64,000 nucleotides of DNA, taken from NCBI GenBank assembly GCA_945865525.1, contig CAMBDY010000009.1, positions 1 through 64,000 of the forward strand, read 5' to 3'. The notes beneath the pieces were generated by a model. That model made no database searches. It was not told where the DNA came from and was given only the letters and a program-made list of their open reading frames with translations. The position numbers were made by a program, and so were the translations under genes. Source of the DNA: Nitrospira lenta. Its GTDB lineage: Bacteria > Nitrospirota > Nitrospiria > Nitrospirales > Nitrospiraceae. Positions 8,655 through 17,689 of the stretch are shown here, piece after piece. How positions within the stretch are numbered: the first letter of the stretch is position 1; every line of letters begins with the position of its first letter.

Positions 8655-10411
8655 TGGCGGCTCTGGAGGATCCAAATGCCCACCCCGCCCCACTAACGCC
8701 GCCGCCTGCGCGTCTCACCCGTCACCTACTGCTCTTGCTCGCGCTGTCAGGGCTACTGTTCTTTCTGGGGCTCGGCGACATGGGCTTGACCGACCGTGAC
8801 GAAGGACGGAACGCCGAAGCAGGACGGGCAATGTTCGAGTCGGGGGATCGCCTGACGCCGACCTTCAACGGCGAACTCCGCGTGGCAAAACCGGTCTTGC
8901 TGTATTGGCTCATGGATCGGTCCTATCACCTCTTCGGCGTCAACGAGTTCGCCGCGCGATTCCCCTCCGCCCTCTTCGGCCTGGGCGTGATCCTCCTCCA
9001 GTACCTCTTTCTTGCGCACCAGCGCGAGCAAACCGTTGCGCTCTTCGGGGCCCTGATGCTCTTGCTCAACCTAGAAATCCTTGGACTCGGGCGCATGGCG
9101 CTCACCGACAGTGTCCTGATTTTCTTCATCACGGCTTCGCTGTATGGATTCTGGCTTGGCTTACATGGCACGGGAGCCGCCCGCCGATGGATCTGGGCCT
9201 TCTATATCGGCATGGCGCTCGCCACCCTCACGAAGGGGCCGGTCGGAATCGCCGTGCCTCTCATCGTCGCGGCGCTCTATCTCACCTGGACCCGCCGCTG
9301 GCGGGACTATTGGCAACAGGGCCTGCCCGGCGCCGGCCTTGCGCTCGTCATTCTGCTGGCGGCGCCTTGGTATGCCGCCATGTTTTATCTCCATGGCGAC
9401 GCCTACGCCTCCGCCGCCAAGGCCAATACGATCGGGCGATTCCTCAGCCCAATGGAAGGCCACCACGGGACGGTCTTCTTCTATCTCCCGGTCCTGCTCA
9501 TCGGCTTCTTCCCCTGGAGTGCGCTCTTGCCAGTCCCGCTCTATCGCACGCTCAGGGATTGGCGACGCGACTCGGCAAGAGGGTCCGCGCCCCCGCCGCA
9601 CGAACTCGACCTCTTTGCCGCCCTCTGGATCGTAGGCGTCTTTCTCTTTTTCACCGCCTCGTCGACTCGCTTGCCCCACTATATCGGGCCCCTCTTTCCG
9701 GCCGCCGCGCTCTTGACCGCCTCCTTCTGGTCGCGCGGACTGCACGAGCCGACCCTGAAGGGGCTGCGCGGCTCGATTCACCTCATGATGGGACTCGGGT
9801 ATCTCTTGGCCATCGGCGTGGCCGGCCTCCCCACGCTTTACGCCAACTCCGTCACGACGATCGTGCGTGAATTCCCCTTGGCCGGACAGGTGGGGCTCGG
9901 CAACGGACCCTATCTGGCCACCGCCATTCTGTTACTCGGGATTACGTTAGTGGGCTATCTTGGATTGAACGAGGAGCGACGCGGAGGCGCCTTCTGGGCA
10001 GCGGGAGCGACTGTGGCCGGCCTCGCCCTGACCATCATCGTAGTGGTGACTCCGCATATCAACCGCTTTGTGATCGCGCCACCCCAAGAACTCGCCTATG
10101 CCGCAGGACTGAACCTGGCCCCCCAAGATCAATTCATCGCCTATGGCGTGACCCGGCCCTCATCCGTCTTTTACGCAAAACGCCCAACGCTCTTCGTCCC
10201 ATTCGGCGAAGAGGATAAGATCCGGGCGGCGCTGAAAGAGCGGAGACGAGTGATGATTCTGTTACCGGAGAATGCACAAGCGAAGCTACCGGAAGAAGCA
10301 ACCGCGCTGGTCCCCCTGCTCAAACGCTACGGCTATGTTTTGCTCGCCAACCAGCCAATGATTACGGTCCCGGAAAATGCCCCGAAGCCACCACCCCTTT
10401 TGGGTCATTGA
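8654..10411 (+). CDS. ArnT/PMT-like membrane glycosyltransferase
   Basis: The 585-residue integral membrane protein resembles the GT-C family that includes ArnT (Ara4N transfer to lipid A) and PMT_2 proteins. The first periplasmic loop carries LTDRDEGRNAEAGRAM and FNGELRVAKPVLLYWL, equivalent to the DE and KPPL blocks of ArnT where the catalytic acid sits. FAARFPSAL and LGRMALTDSVLIFF follow, with roughly ten to twelve hydrophobic helices, then a soluble C-terminal domain of about 120 residues. It would take a sugar from undecaprenyl phosphate at the outer face of the inner membrane and attach it to a lipid or protein. The start ATG overlaps the previous stop. It converges on the PAP2 gene with only 8 bases between stops. 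Confidence 0.83.
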   Translation: MAALEDPNAHPAPLTPPPARLTRHLLLLLALSGLLFFLGLGDMGLTDRDEGRNAEAGRAMFESGDRLTPTFNGELRVAKPVLLYWLMDRSYHLFGVNEFAARFPSALFGLGVILLQYLFLAHQREQTVALFGALMLLLNLEILGLGRMALTDSVLIFFITASLYGFWLGLHGTGAARRWIWAFYIGMALATLTKGPVGIAVPLIVAALYLTWTRRWRDYWQQGLPGAGLALVILLAAPWYAAMFYLHGDAYASAAKANTIGRFLSPMEGHHGTVFFYLPVLLIGFFPWSALLPVPLYRTLRDWRRDSARGSAPPPHELDLFAALWIVGVFLFFTASSTRLPHYIGPLFPAAALLTASFWSRGLHEPTLKGLRGSIHLMMGLGYLLAIGVAGLPTLYANSVTTIVREFPLAGQVGLGNGPYLATAILLLGITLVGYLGLNEERRGGAFWAAGATVAGLALTIIVVVTPHINRFVIAPPQELAYAAGLNLAPQDQFIAYGVTRPSSVFYAKRPTLFVPFGEEDKIRAALKERRRVMILLPENAQAKLPEEATALVPLLKRYGYVLLANQPMITVPENAPKPPPLLGH

Positions 10412-10419
10412 GGAACCGG

Positions 10420-11544
10420 CTACAGCGGCACACGCCCCTTCAGCCAAGCGCTCGCCACCACCACGACCAGCACCGCCGCGACGAACAGCCCCTCTTCCAC
10501 CATGATCCGCATCCCCACAGGTCCTGCGGGCATGAGGTTCCGCGGATCCTGAAGCCCCTCTATCCAATGGGCCACACACACGAGCAGTACCACGGTGGTC
10601 ACAAACAGCGAGCCGGTCGTCATCCCCAATCCCACGCCCACAAAAGCGCGAGCCAACGCCCCCGACAGCCAGACCGGACGCCAAAATGCGTGCACCCGCC
10701 ACACAACATGGCCGGCGAGTCCCGCTAGGAGAAGCGCCCCGCCCCCGCACACCAGCGCTTGCGGAATCCAGCCTGTGGTTGGAGGCGACACAATCGTCCA
10801 CAGGAACGCCAGCGTCACCACCAAAAATGGTGCGAGCCGACACACAGCGATGCTGGCCGCTGTGCGCCATTCCCGCCAGGGACGCACGGCAATCAGGCCC
10901 ATCACAACACCGAGAGCCGCTCCTCCGACCACATCGGTGGGATAGTGCGACCCGCGGATAACGCGGCTCACGGCAATCGCCACAGCCACCGCGAACAGCG
11001 GCGCGCGCGCGCGCGGAAACTTGACCGCAAGCACGGTCGCGACCGCGAAGGCGGCCGACGCATGGCCGGAGGGAAAGGAGTCCCACCCACTCCCCCCCGC
11101 TGACGAAAAGACAAAGTTGCTCGTATCGATGAACTTAGGCCGAGGCCGGCCAATCGCATGTTTCAAAAACGTCGCGACCACGGCCACGAGCCCATGCGCG
11201 AGGAGACTCTGTCGACCCGCGTCTTTCCACGGCTGGTGGGAGAATCCGTACCCCACCGCCAGCACCACAAGACTCAGGAGCACCAACGTCTTCCCGTTAC
11301 CGAGGCGGTCGCCGAGATCGCCGAACAGGGCCAGCCAGAGATTAGGGACAGAAACCACCGGGGGATAGAGCGAGCGGACGACCCTCGCGAGAGGCACATC
11401 CCACGCCACTAGCCCTACGAGGACAAGGAGGAGGGTGACGCACGCCAGCACCTGAGCGAGGCGCGCGGAAGGCGGAACGCGGAAGGCGGGCGCACTGCCG
11501 CGCGCCTCGGTCATCGTGCCCAAGCTAGGGGACTCATCTAGCAT
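10420..11544 (-). CDS. PAP2-family membrane phosphatase
   Basis: The 374-residue protein carries the three PAP2 phosphatase motifs in order: KHAIGRPRP (KX6RP type), FPSGHASAAF (PSGH) and SRVIRGSHYPTDVVGG (SRX5HX3D). About six helices form the PAP2 core. About 150 further residues with more hydrophobic segments follow, so it is longer than simple PgpB or LpxE proteins. Likely substrates are undecaprenyl pyrophosphate, phosphatidic acid or a lipid A phosphate; the sequence does not choose. It follows the PD40 gene by 4 bases, so the two are cotranscribed. The convergent lipid glycosylation genes make an envelope-lipid role likely. Confidence 0.87.
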   Translation of the reverse strand: MLDESPSLGTMTEARGSAPAFRVPPSARLAQVLACVTLLLVLVGLVAWDVPLARVVRSLYPPVVSVPNLWLALFGDLGDRLGNGKTLVLLSLVVLAVGYGFSHQPWKDAGRQSLLAHGLVAVVATFLKHAIGRPRPKFIDTSNFVFSSAGGSGWDSFPSGHASAAFAVATVLAVKFPRARAPLFAVAVAIAVSRVIRGSHYPTDVVGGAALGVVMGLIAVRPWREWRTAASIAVCRLAPFLVVTLAFLWTIVSPPTTGWIPQALVCGGGALLLAGLAGHVVWRVHAFWRPVWLSGALARAFVGVGLGMTTGSLFVTTVVLLVCVAHWIEGLQDPRNLMPAGPVGMRIMVEEGLFVAAVLVVVVASAWLKGRVPL

Positions 11545-11548
11545 CCTG

Positions 11549-12670
11549 CTACGGCACCCAGTCGGCGAGGAACACGTTCAACTCACCAGGCGTCGTGGCG
11601 CCGCGATCTGAGACCCAAACCAAGCGGGTGCCGTTCGGGGAGAACATGGGCGCACTATTGAACTGTCCGTCGAACGTGAGTCGCTCAAGTGCGTGGCCGT
11701 CCTCCCCGATCGCGTAGAGATGCCGACTCGCCGTACCGCCCTCGGCGGGTGTTGCAAGATTCGAGGAGAAGATGATCCGCTGGCCATCGTGGAAGTACGC
11801 GGGTGAGAAGTTCGCAGCTCCGTTCTGCGTGATCTGCCGCTGCCCGCTTCCATCCGCATTCATCACGAAGAGCTCAAGGTGGATAGGCTCCACCAGATTT
11901 TGCATGAGCAGCGCCTGATACTGCGCACGGTCCGACGGCTCGGTCGGATGCGACGCCCGGTAGACGATCCGTTTACTGTCGGGCGAAAAGACGGCGCCAC
12001 CGTCATAGCCGACCTCGTTCGTCAGCCGCCGAGCCCTCGACCCGTCAAGATTCATTGCATAGAGCTCCAGATCCCCGTCCTTCACGGAGGTCCAGACGAT
12101 CGTCTTGCCGTCCGGCGAGACCGTGGCTTCCGCATCGTAGCCGGACGACAACGTCAGCCGCTGGATGTCCTGCCCATCAAGGCGCACGGCATAGAGGTCA
12201 TAATCGTCTACAGCCCAACGGGAGGCCGTCTTTGGCGGCAGCGGACAGTTCGGCCCCGTCGCGTAGGTCGACGAATAGAGCACCCGACGATCGCCAGGGA
12301 AAAAGAACCCGCCGGTCGTGGCCCCCGTCCCCGTGCTCACCAATCGCACGGTGCCGCTTTCCAAGTCCATGACATACATTTGCGAGCAGCGCAGCCCGGC
12401 ATCGGCTGGTGTGAGCATGGCCGCATACGTATCGTTCATCCAATTATTCGTGGATTGAAAAATCAATTGGTGCCCGCTGAAAGAGAAGTGGGCGGCGGTA
12501 TTCTGCCGGCCCACCGTCAGCTGGCGCACGTTCGTCAGATGTCGCTCAGCCTGGTGCACCGGAACCGGCCGCACCTTTTGGGCAAGGCCCTCTGCCTGCC
12601 CCTGCTGCGCACAGAGCAGTAGGCCGATCACCCCGATCAGGCCCCACCTACCGAATGGAATTACTGACAT
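11549..12670 (-). CDS. Secreted TolB-like PD40 beta-propeller protein
   Basis: The 373-residue protein has a signal peptide (MSVIPFGRWGLIGVIGLLLCAQQGQA) and then WD40-like PD40 blades of the TolB/DPP-IV type: AHFSFSGHQLIFQS, EATVSPDGKTIVWTS, GAVFSPDSKRIVYRA, SPAYFHDGQRIIFSS and APMFSPNGTRLVWVS. About six blades are visible, enough for a closed propeller with no added catalytic domain. It is periplasmic and probably a binding or scaffold protein. ATG at 12670 has GGAGG nine bases upstream; the longer ORF-track start has no support. It overlaps the upstream M1 peptidase gene by 23 bases and runs into the PAP2 gene, so the three are an operon. Confidence 0.85.
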   Translation of the reverse strand: MSVIPFGRWGLIGVIGLLLCAQQGQAEGLAQKVRPVPVHQAERHLTNVRQLTVGRQNTAAHFSFSGHQLIFQSTNNWMNDTYAAMLTPADAGLRCSQMYVMDLESGTVRLVSTGTGATTGGFFFPGDRRVLYSSTYATGPNCPLPPKTASRWAVDDYDLYAVRLDGQDIQRLTLSSGYDAEATVSPDGKTIVWTSVKDGDLELYAMNLDGSRARRLTNEVGYDGGAVFSPDSKRIVYRASHPTEPSDRAQYQALLMQNLVEPIHLELFVMNADGSGQRQITQNGAANFSPAYFHDGQRIIFSSNLATPAEGGTASRHLYAIGEDGHALERLTFDGQFNSAPMFSPNGTRLVWVSDRGATTPGELNVFLADWVP

Positions 12671-14900
12671 CAAGACGTACCTCCGTTCGATCGCTCGCGC
12701 GCGGCCACTCGTCACGAGTCGCCACCGCGCCATCGTGAAAAACGAACACACTCTGCCATCCGTAAAAAAAAAGGAGTGGGGCCACCTTCGCCACAGCCTC
12801 TGGCGTGGCGCCATACAGCACCGTCACGACGCTGCCAGGACGGTCAGCCCGATGGCAACTGGCCAGTAGCGCTAGCCCAGGTCCTTCGTGCGCCTGGCCC
12901 ATCACGGTGGCCCCCTTCTCAGTCAGGGCCATGTGCCCACCGCAATGTTTAGCGAGGATCCGTTGAATCTGTGCACGGAATTCTGGGCCGCCTAAAAGTA
13001 GCACCGAGCCGTCCTGAGGCAACAGCCCCCCGTGCGCCAGCGCAGCGATCGTGGCCCGCTCACCGAGCGGTTTCTGCGCGTCCTGCGCTGCGATACGCAC
13101 CACCAAATCCCTGAACGGCGAGGGATGGTCCGGCGGATCCGTAAAGGCCGTCAGCACCGTGCGCCGCGGGTCCGTGACATAGTGATTGAGCCCCGGGGGT
13201 AACGATTGCCGTGCAATCCGGCGGAAGGCCGTGAAATCAGGATCGAGCTCCACGGCGACCGGTCGCGCCGGTACGGTCAGAGCGATCTGCTCGCGCAGTT
13301 CACGGACCGGCACCGTGATCAGCTGCTGCCGGTCTCCCTCCATGCGAATCAACAAGGGAAGAGCGAAGCGAAAGGGCTTGTCCAGCTGAACAATCATGGC
13401 CTCAAGCTGAAAGCTCTGGCCGCGTGGCCCAGCCACCGGACGGGCGACGGCGCCGGACACCGACACCTGCGGGGCGCCAGCCTGTTCCACCCACTGCGCG
13501 AAAAACCACCGGAGATCCTGCCCACTCGCTTCCGCAAAGACCAATTCGAGATCGCGCCACTCCGCATGGCGGCCGCGATACTGCGCCACCAACGTCTTCA
13601 GCCCCCGCCAGAAAGGCGCGTCCCCCACCTCCTGGCGTAACGCATGAAACAGCATGGCAGATTTTTGATAGCCGATCGCATTGTCCCGCTCATCCTGTTT
13701 CTGCCTGAACTGCTCGACAGGATAGTCCCGCTCAGGCGGCACATGGAGATTGTACCCCTGCGCCATGAGCCGGCGTTGCGCCCGCGCCTGCATCGGCTCG
13801 CCCGCTAGTTCGTGCCAGTAGTAATTGGCTAGGTAGGTCGTCAGGCCCTCCACCCAATTCCCGCGATCGATGCGATTGAACACCTCGTTGCCGATCCAGG
13901 AATGCACGATCTCATGGCCGAGCGCATACGGCTGCACATAGTGCCGCTTGATGACACCGCTCCCCAACAGGGTGAAGGACGGCATGCCGAGCCCGCTCGC
14001 AAAGAAATTCTCCACCACGGCGAACTTTGCGAAGGGGTAGGGGCCCAATAGCGGAATATAGGCCTCCAGATAGCGCGCCGTCGCATCAAGATATTCGTCT
14101 GCCAGATGTGCATCGTCGGGAAAGAGATAGGCCGCAAGCTGAATTCTCTGACCGGTCAAGGCCGTCCAGTCTCGCCCCTTGGTGACGAATCGATTTGCGA
14201 CCAGCGTGATCGACTCGCTCGGCTCCGTCACGATCCATTCCGTCAGCACCATCTGATCGTTCACACAGAGTCCTGGGGGGCAGGGGCGCGACTCGCTGGC
14301 CTTCCCCTGCGTCACAGCGGTCCAGCCGGATGGCACCGCCACCAACAAAGTATAGGTGCTGAGCGATTCGGGAACATCCGGATACCACCGGCTCTCGCTG
14401 CTCACGTAGACGCCTTCCGGCCCGATATGTCCAGACGTCTCGCTAGGCGTCACAAAACGCAGATGACGCGGGTCGCGCGGCGGATCGTCGATGGGGCCAT
14501 GGTACTGCACCTCCAGCGTGACCGGTCCGGCAGGCAGGACCCCGGCGGGCAGGGTGATCTGCTGCGCCGACTCAGGCGCCGGACCATGTTCACGCACAAA
14601 TGGTAGGTCATAGATCGGCACGGCCGTCCCGGCGGATTTCTGCACGACCGTCATGTGATCGATCTGAAGCGTGGGGGCGAGGAACAAACGAATTGGCAGC
14701 GGCGGCCCCTCAAGGGTCAACCGGTCCTTGGCTATGAGCAGATGTTGTTCCGGGACGATCTGGACGAACAACTCATGATGTTTAATGACGACGTGTGAAG
14801 CGACCTGACCATCGGCACGGGCTAGCCCGAGGGGACTCTGGGTGATCAAGACGAGAAACAAGAACCCGACAACAACGACTGTCCTCCGTCTCGTTAGCAT
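12648..14900 (-). CDS. M1-family zinc aminopeptidase, exported
   Basis: The 750-residue protein has a signal peptide (MLTRRRTVVVVGFLFLVLIT...ARA). The zinc site is GHEIVHSWIGNEV at about residues 328-340, with the third ligand in NWVEGLTTYLANYYWHEL (spacing x17, as in the subgroup with the GNWxEGLTxYLA block). The preceding GLGMPSFTLLGSG occupies the place of the GAMEN substrate motif. M1 enzymes trim N-terminal residues from peptides; this one would act in the periplasm. The C-terminal 150 residues do not match a domain I can name. ATG 14900 has no Shine-Dalgarno site; a GTG at 14960 is the alternative. It is first in the operon with the PD40 and PAP2 genes. Confidence 0.86.
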   Translation of the reverse strand: MLTRRRTVVVVGFLFLVLITQSPLGLARADGQVASHVVIKHHELFVQIVPEQHLLIAKDRLTLEGPPLPIRLFLAPTLQIDHMTVVQKSAGTAVPIYDLPFVREHGPAPESAQQITLPAGVLPAGPVTLEVQYHGPIDDPPRDPRHLRFVTPSETSGHIGPEGVYVSSESRWYPDVPESLSTYTLLVAVPSGWTAVTQGKASESRPCPPGLCVNDQMVLTEWIVTEPSESITLVANRFVTKGRDWTALTGQRIQLAAYLFPDDAHLADEYLDATARYLEAYIPLLGPYPFAKFAVVENFFASGLGMPSFTLLGSGVIKRHYVQPYALGHEIVHSWIGNEVFNRIDRGNWVEGLTTYLANYYWHELAGEPMQARAQRRLMAQGYNLHVPPERDYPVEQFRQKQDERDNAIGYQKSAMLFHALRQEVGDAPFWRGLKTLVAQYRGRHAEWRDLELVFAEASGQDLRWFFAQWVEQAGAPQVSVSGAVARPVAGPRGQSFQLEAMIVQLDKPFRFALPLLIRMEGDRQQLITVPVRELREQIALTVPARPVAVELDPDFTAFRRIARQSLPPGLNHYVTDPRRTVLTAFTDPPDHPSPFRDLVVRIAAQDAQKPLGERATIAALAHGGLLPQDGSVLLLGGPEFRAQIQRILAKHCGGHMALTEKGATVMGQAHEGPGLALLASCHRADRPGSVVTVLYGATPEAVAKVAPLLFFYGWQSVFVFHDGAVATRDEWPRASDRTEVRLDVSNSIR

Positions 14901-14907
14901 GAAAAGA

Positions 14908-14936
14908 GTTTTAGCACTCGCAACGGACGAGCACAA
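14908..14936 (-). promoter_or_regulatory. Possible promoter of the M1 peptidase operon
   Basis: TTGTGC and TAAAAC are separated by 17 bases on the minus strand. The -10 box ends only seven bases before the ATG at 14900, so a transcript from it would be leaderless. The -35 match is only moderate. The remaining bases up to the ftsY stop at 15072 show no further feature. Confidence 0.35.
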
Positions 14937-15071
14937 GCCAGAGGGATCTCTGACGTACACGAAGAGACCCCTGCGGGAGGCGTCAAACCCTAATCGCGCA
15001 CGGCCGCAGCGCGTGAAGGCCGACGCGGCCCCAAAGGGTCCGGTGAGGATCTGAACGAGACGACACCCACG

Positions 15072-16034
15072 CTAGCGGACCTTTTCAGCATCCCGTTCAA
15101 CGGACGATGTGGCCGCGGGACCGATGAGCGCATCCACAAAGGCTGCACTCTGAAAATCCTGGAGATCCTCGACGGACTCGCCTACTCCGATCAGCCGCAC
15201 GGGTAACGTGAGTTCCTCGGCGATTGCAACAACGATCCCACCGCGAGCCGTGCCGTCGAGCTTCGTCAGAACCAAGCCAGTGACCCCGACCGTTTGATGA
15301 AATTGACGGGCTTGTGCGAGCGCATTCTGCCCGACCGTTGCATCCAACACGAGGAGGACTTCGTGCGGCGCACCCGGGCATGCCTGCGCCATAACGCGCG
15401 TGATCTTACGAAGCTCCTCCATGAGGTTTGATTTCGTATGGAGCCGACCCGCCGTATCAATGAGGACCACGTCCACCTGCCGAGCCTTGGCGGCGGCGAT
15501 TCCGTCAAACACCACTGCCGCGGGATCGGAGCCATGGCGGTGACGAATCACGTCAACGCCGACCCGGTCGGCCCAGACTTGCAGTTGGTCGATAGCCGCG
15601 GCACGAAAGGTATCGGCGGCCACCAGTAACGGCACCTTCCCGCCTTGCACAAGCCGTTGCGCGATCTTGGCGATCGTCGTCGTCTTGCCCACCCCGTTCA
15701 CCCCCACAACCAAGATGACGAAGGGTTTCGGGCCCTGCCCGAGCAGGGCTTCGAGCGGCAGGCCCTGCGCGGGTGTCAGCACGTCCAGCAGCGTGTCGCG
15801 CAACGTCTGGTGGACCAGACCGACCTGCGAGGCATCGGCCCCTTGTAACTGCTGCTGCAGACGGACCATCACGCGCTCAACAACGCGGGCGCCAAGATCG
15901 GAGGCGAGGAGGGCTTCTTCGAATGCTTCCAGGAGGGCAGGATCCGCCGCACGACCCAACAGACGATCCAAGGACCCGCGCACGACATCACGGGTTTTGC
16001 TCAGCCCCTCGCTCAGTCGCTGCAGCCATCCCAT
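15072..16034 (-). CDS. ftsY: Signal recognition particle receptor FtsY
   Basis: The 320-residue protein is the SRP-GTPase receptor that docks ribosome-nascent chain complexes at the membrane. It has a helical N domain (LSKTRDVVRGSLDRLL...) and then the G domain: G1 GVNGVGKTTTIAKIA, ADTFRAAAIDQLQVW, G3 DTAGRLHTKSNLMEEL, G4 TKLDGTARGG and the closing GVGESVEDLQDF. It lacks the long acidic A domain of E. coli FtsY, as many non-enterobacterial forms do. The start is the ATG before GWLQRLSEGLSK; the 47-residue track extension overlaps ybeY. It is last in phoH-ybeY-ftsY. Confidence 0.95.
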   Translation of the reverse strand: MGWLQRLSEGLSKTRDVVRGSLDRLLGRAADPALLEAFEEALLASDLGARVVERVMVRLQQQLQGADASQVGLVHQTLRDTLLDVLTPAQGLPLEALLGQGPKPFVILVVGVNGVGKTTTIAKIAQRLVQGGKVPLLVAADTFRAAAIDQLQVWADRVGVDVIRHRHGSDPAAVVFDGIAAAKARQVDVVLIDTAGRLHTKSNLMEELRKITRVMAQACPGAPHEVLLVLDATVGQNALAQARQFHQTVGVTGLVLTKLDGTARGGIVVAIAEELTLPVRLIGVGESVEDLQDFQSAAFVDALIGPAATSSVERDAEKVR

Positions 16035-16038
16035 AGAG

Positions 16039-16503
16039 CTACTCGCGCGGCCTTCGCGTGACGCGTTTCGGAATCGACCCGATCGAACGCAGAACCATCC
16101 GTTCACGACGCTGCATCCGATGCGCGTCCGACTCGCTCCGTTCGTGATCATAGCCACAGAGATGCAGAATGCCATGGACTAACAACACGGTCAGCTCCTC
16201 ACCGAGCGATCGCCCACCCTCTTTCGCCTGGCGGACTGCCGTTGGCACGGCAATCACCACATCACCCAACACTCTGGCGGCAGCATGGGGCGCCTCCCGC
16301 AGAGCAAAAGCCAGCACGTCGGTCGTACGATCCTGCCCCCGATACCGGCGATTGAGACTCTTCATGCGCTGATCGCCCACGAACAGGATGCCTACCTCAG
16401 CCGACGCCTCCCCGACGGAGGCAAGAATCGCCCGCGCCTGTCGAGCTAGGCGGGCCTGGTCGAACGTGACACGCCGAATCTGCACCTGCATATGGACCGG
16501 CAT
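16039..16503 (-). CDS. ybeY: Endoribonuclease YbeY
   Basis: The 154-residue protein is a single-strand-specific metallo-endoribonuclease of 16S rRNA 3'-end maturation and ribosome quality control. The zinc motif is HGILHLCGYDHE, the family's H-x3-H-x5-H signature, preceded by the conserved RGQDRTTDVLAFAL and GDVVIAV. The ATG at 16503 overlaps the phoH stop (TAATG), which indicates translational coupling; an ATG four codons in is possible. The phoH-ybeY pairing is conserved across bacteria. Confidence 0.95.
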   Translation of the reverse strand: MPVHMQVQIRRVTFDQARLARQARAILASVGEASAEVGILFVGDQRMKSLNRRYRGQDRTTDVLAFALREAPHAAARVLGDVVIAVPTAVRQAKEGGRSLGEELTVLLVHGILHLCGYDHERSESDAHRMQRRERMVLRSIGSIPKRVTRRPRE

Positions 16504-17555
16504 TAATGTGACTGGCCCCACGCATCCGTGCGTGGTGAAGCGGGCGTGGCAGGCTTCAGTGGTTTGTCGTGACCGGACAGGCGCCGTCCCGGCGCGCCAG
16601 AAGACTGCGGGAAATTCTGATGCTGATCGTAGGCTTTGATGATGTCCTGCACCAATTTATGACGGACGACGTCGCGCTCGTCAAAGTAGACGAACGCAAT
16701 CCCCTCGACGTCGCGCAGAATCTCCCGCACCTCGATCAAGCCGGAGACCCGTTCAGGCGGCAAATCCACTTGCGTAATATCACCGGTGACGACGACCTTG
16801 GAATGGAACCCGAGCCGCGTCAGGAACATCTTCATTTGCTCGGCGGTCGCATTTTGCGCTTCGTCGAGGATGACGAACGAATCGTTCAACGTGCGGCCAC
16901 GCATAAACCCGAGCGGCGCGATCTCAATGTCCCCCCGCTCGATCGCGCGCGTTGCCCGCTCCATATCCATCATGTCGAATAAGGCGTCGTACAGAGGGCG
17001 GAGATAGGGATTCACCTTGGCATACATATCGCCGGGGAGGAATCCAAGCTTCTCCCCCGCTTCAACCGCCGGCCGCGCGAGAATGATGCGGCTCACTTCC
17101 TTCTTCATCAAGGCGCTCACCGCCATTGCCATCGCCAGATAGGTCTTACCCGTGCCGGCCGGACCGATGCCGATCACGATGTCGTGCGTCTCAATCGCTT
17201 CAATGTAGGATTTCTGCGTTGGTGTTTTCGGTGCGACGAATCGTTTCTTCGTCACAATGGCAGCGGAGTGGGTCAGGAGCTCTTTAATGGGAGTATCAGG
17301 ACTGTGCCGAAGCGCGCCCAGGGCATGGGTAATATCTTCCGGCTGGAGCACCATCCCGTCGTTGGCCAAAGAAGCTAGTTCTGTGAGGATACGCTCGGCA
17401 TGGCGGGTGGCGTCTGGCGCCCCATCGAGGGTGAGTTCTTCGCCACGCGCCGAGAGGCGCACGCCAAGATCGTCTTCGATCAGCTTGAGGTGCCGATCGT
17501 GGTGCCCGAATAAAACGGCGGTGTTGGTGCCTTCTCGTAATTTAAGTTTGCGCAC
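16503..17555 (-). CDS. phoH: PhoH-like ATPase
   Basis: The 350-residue protein has an N-terminal KH-like region, then the PhoH P-loop ATPase core: Walker A GIGPAGTGKTYLAMA, ILARPAVEAGEKLGFLPG, Walker B FVILDEAQNAT and VVTGDITQVDLP. These proteins are thought to act in RNA metabolism with YbeY, although the exact reaction is unsettled. The start is GTG, as the family N-terminus RKLKLREGTNTAVLFG follows at once. The promoter lies about 40 bases upstream. It heads phoH-ybeY-ftsY. Confidence 0.93.
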   Translation of the reverse strand: MRKLKLREGTNTAVLFGHHDRHLKLIEDDLGVRLSARGEELTLDGAPDATRHAERILTELASLANDGMVLQPEDITHALGALRHSPDTPIKELLTHSAAIVTKKRFVAPKTPTQKSYIEAIETHDIVIGIGPAGTGKTYLAMAMAVSALMKKEVSRIILARPAVEAGEKLGFLPGDMYAKVNPYLRPLYDALFDMMDMERATRAIERGDIEIAPLGFMRGRTLNDSFVILDEAQNATAEQMKMFLTRLGFHSKVVVTGDITQVDLPPERVSGLIEVREILRDVEGIAFVYFDERDVVRHKLVQDIIKAYDQHQNFPQSSGAPGRRLSGHDKPLKPATPASPRTDAWGQSH

Positions 17556-17593
17556 GCGTAGTGAGCGGGCCTCTCTTAATGAACAATGGGCCT

Positions 17594-17623
17594 ATTCTAA
17601 CAAACTCGGAAAAGCCGTGACAA
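17594..17623 (-). promoter_or_regulatory. Sigma-70 promoter of phoH-ybeY-ftsY
   Basis: On the minus strand TTGTCA and TAGAAT are separated by 18 bases. The implied start near 17587 leaves a leader of about 30 bases before the phoH GTG. It sits between the rlmB stop and phoH, in the only non-coding gap there. Confidence 0.55.
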
Positions 17624-17689
17624 GGGAAAGGAAACGCGGAGTACGACGGGCCAAAAGGGATATCGGCGTCATGCGTCAGGACGGAGCGC

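Noticed and set aside
9161-9781. 206-codon minus-strand ORF
   Set aside because: Antisense to the ArnT-like gene; low-complexity charged composition.
13985-14010. Possible defect in the M1 peptidase substrate motif (MPSFT instead of GAMEN)
   Set aside because: The GNWxEGLTxYLA subgroup of M1 often lacks a classical GAMEN, and the zinc site is intact.
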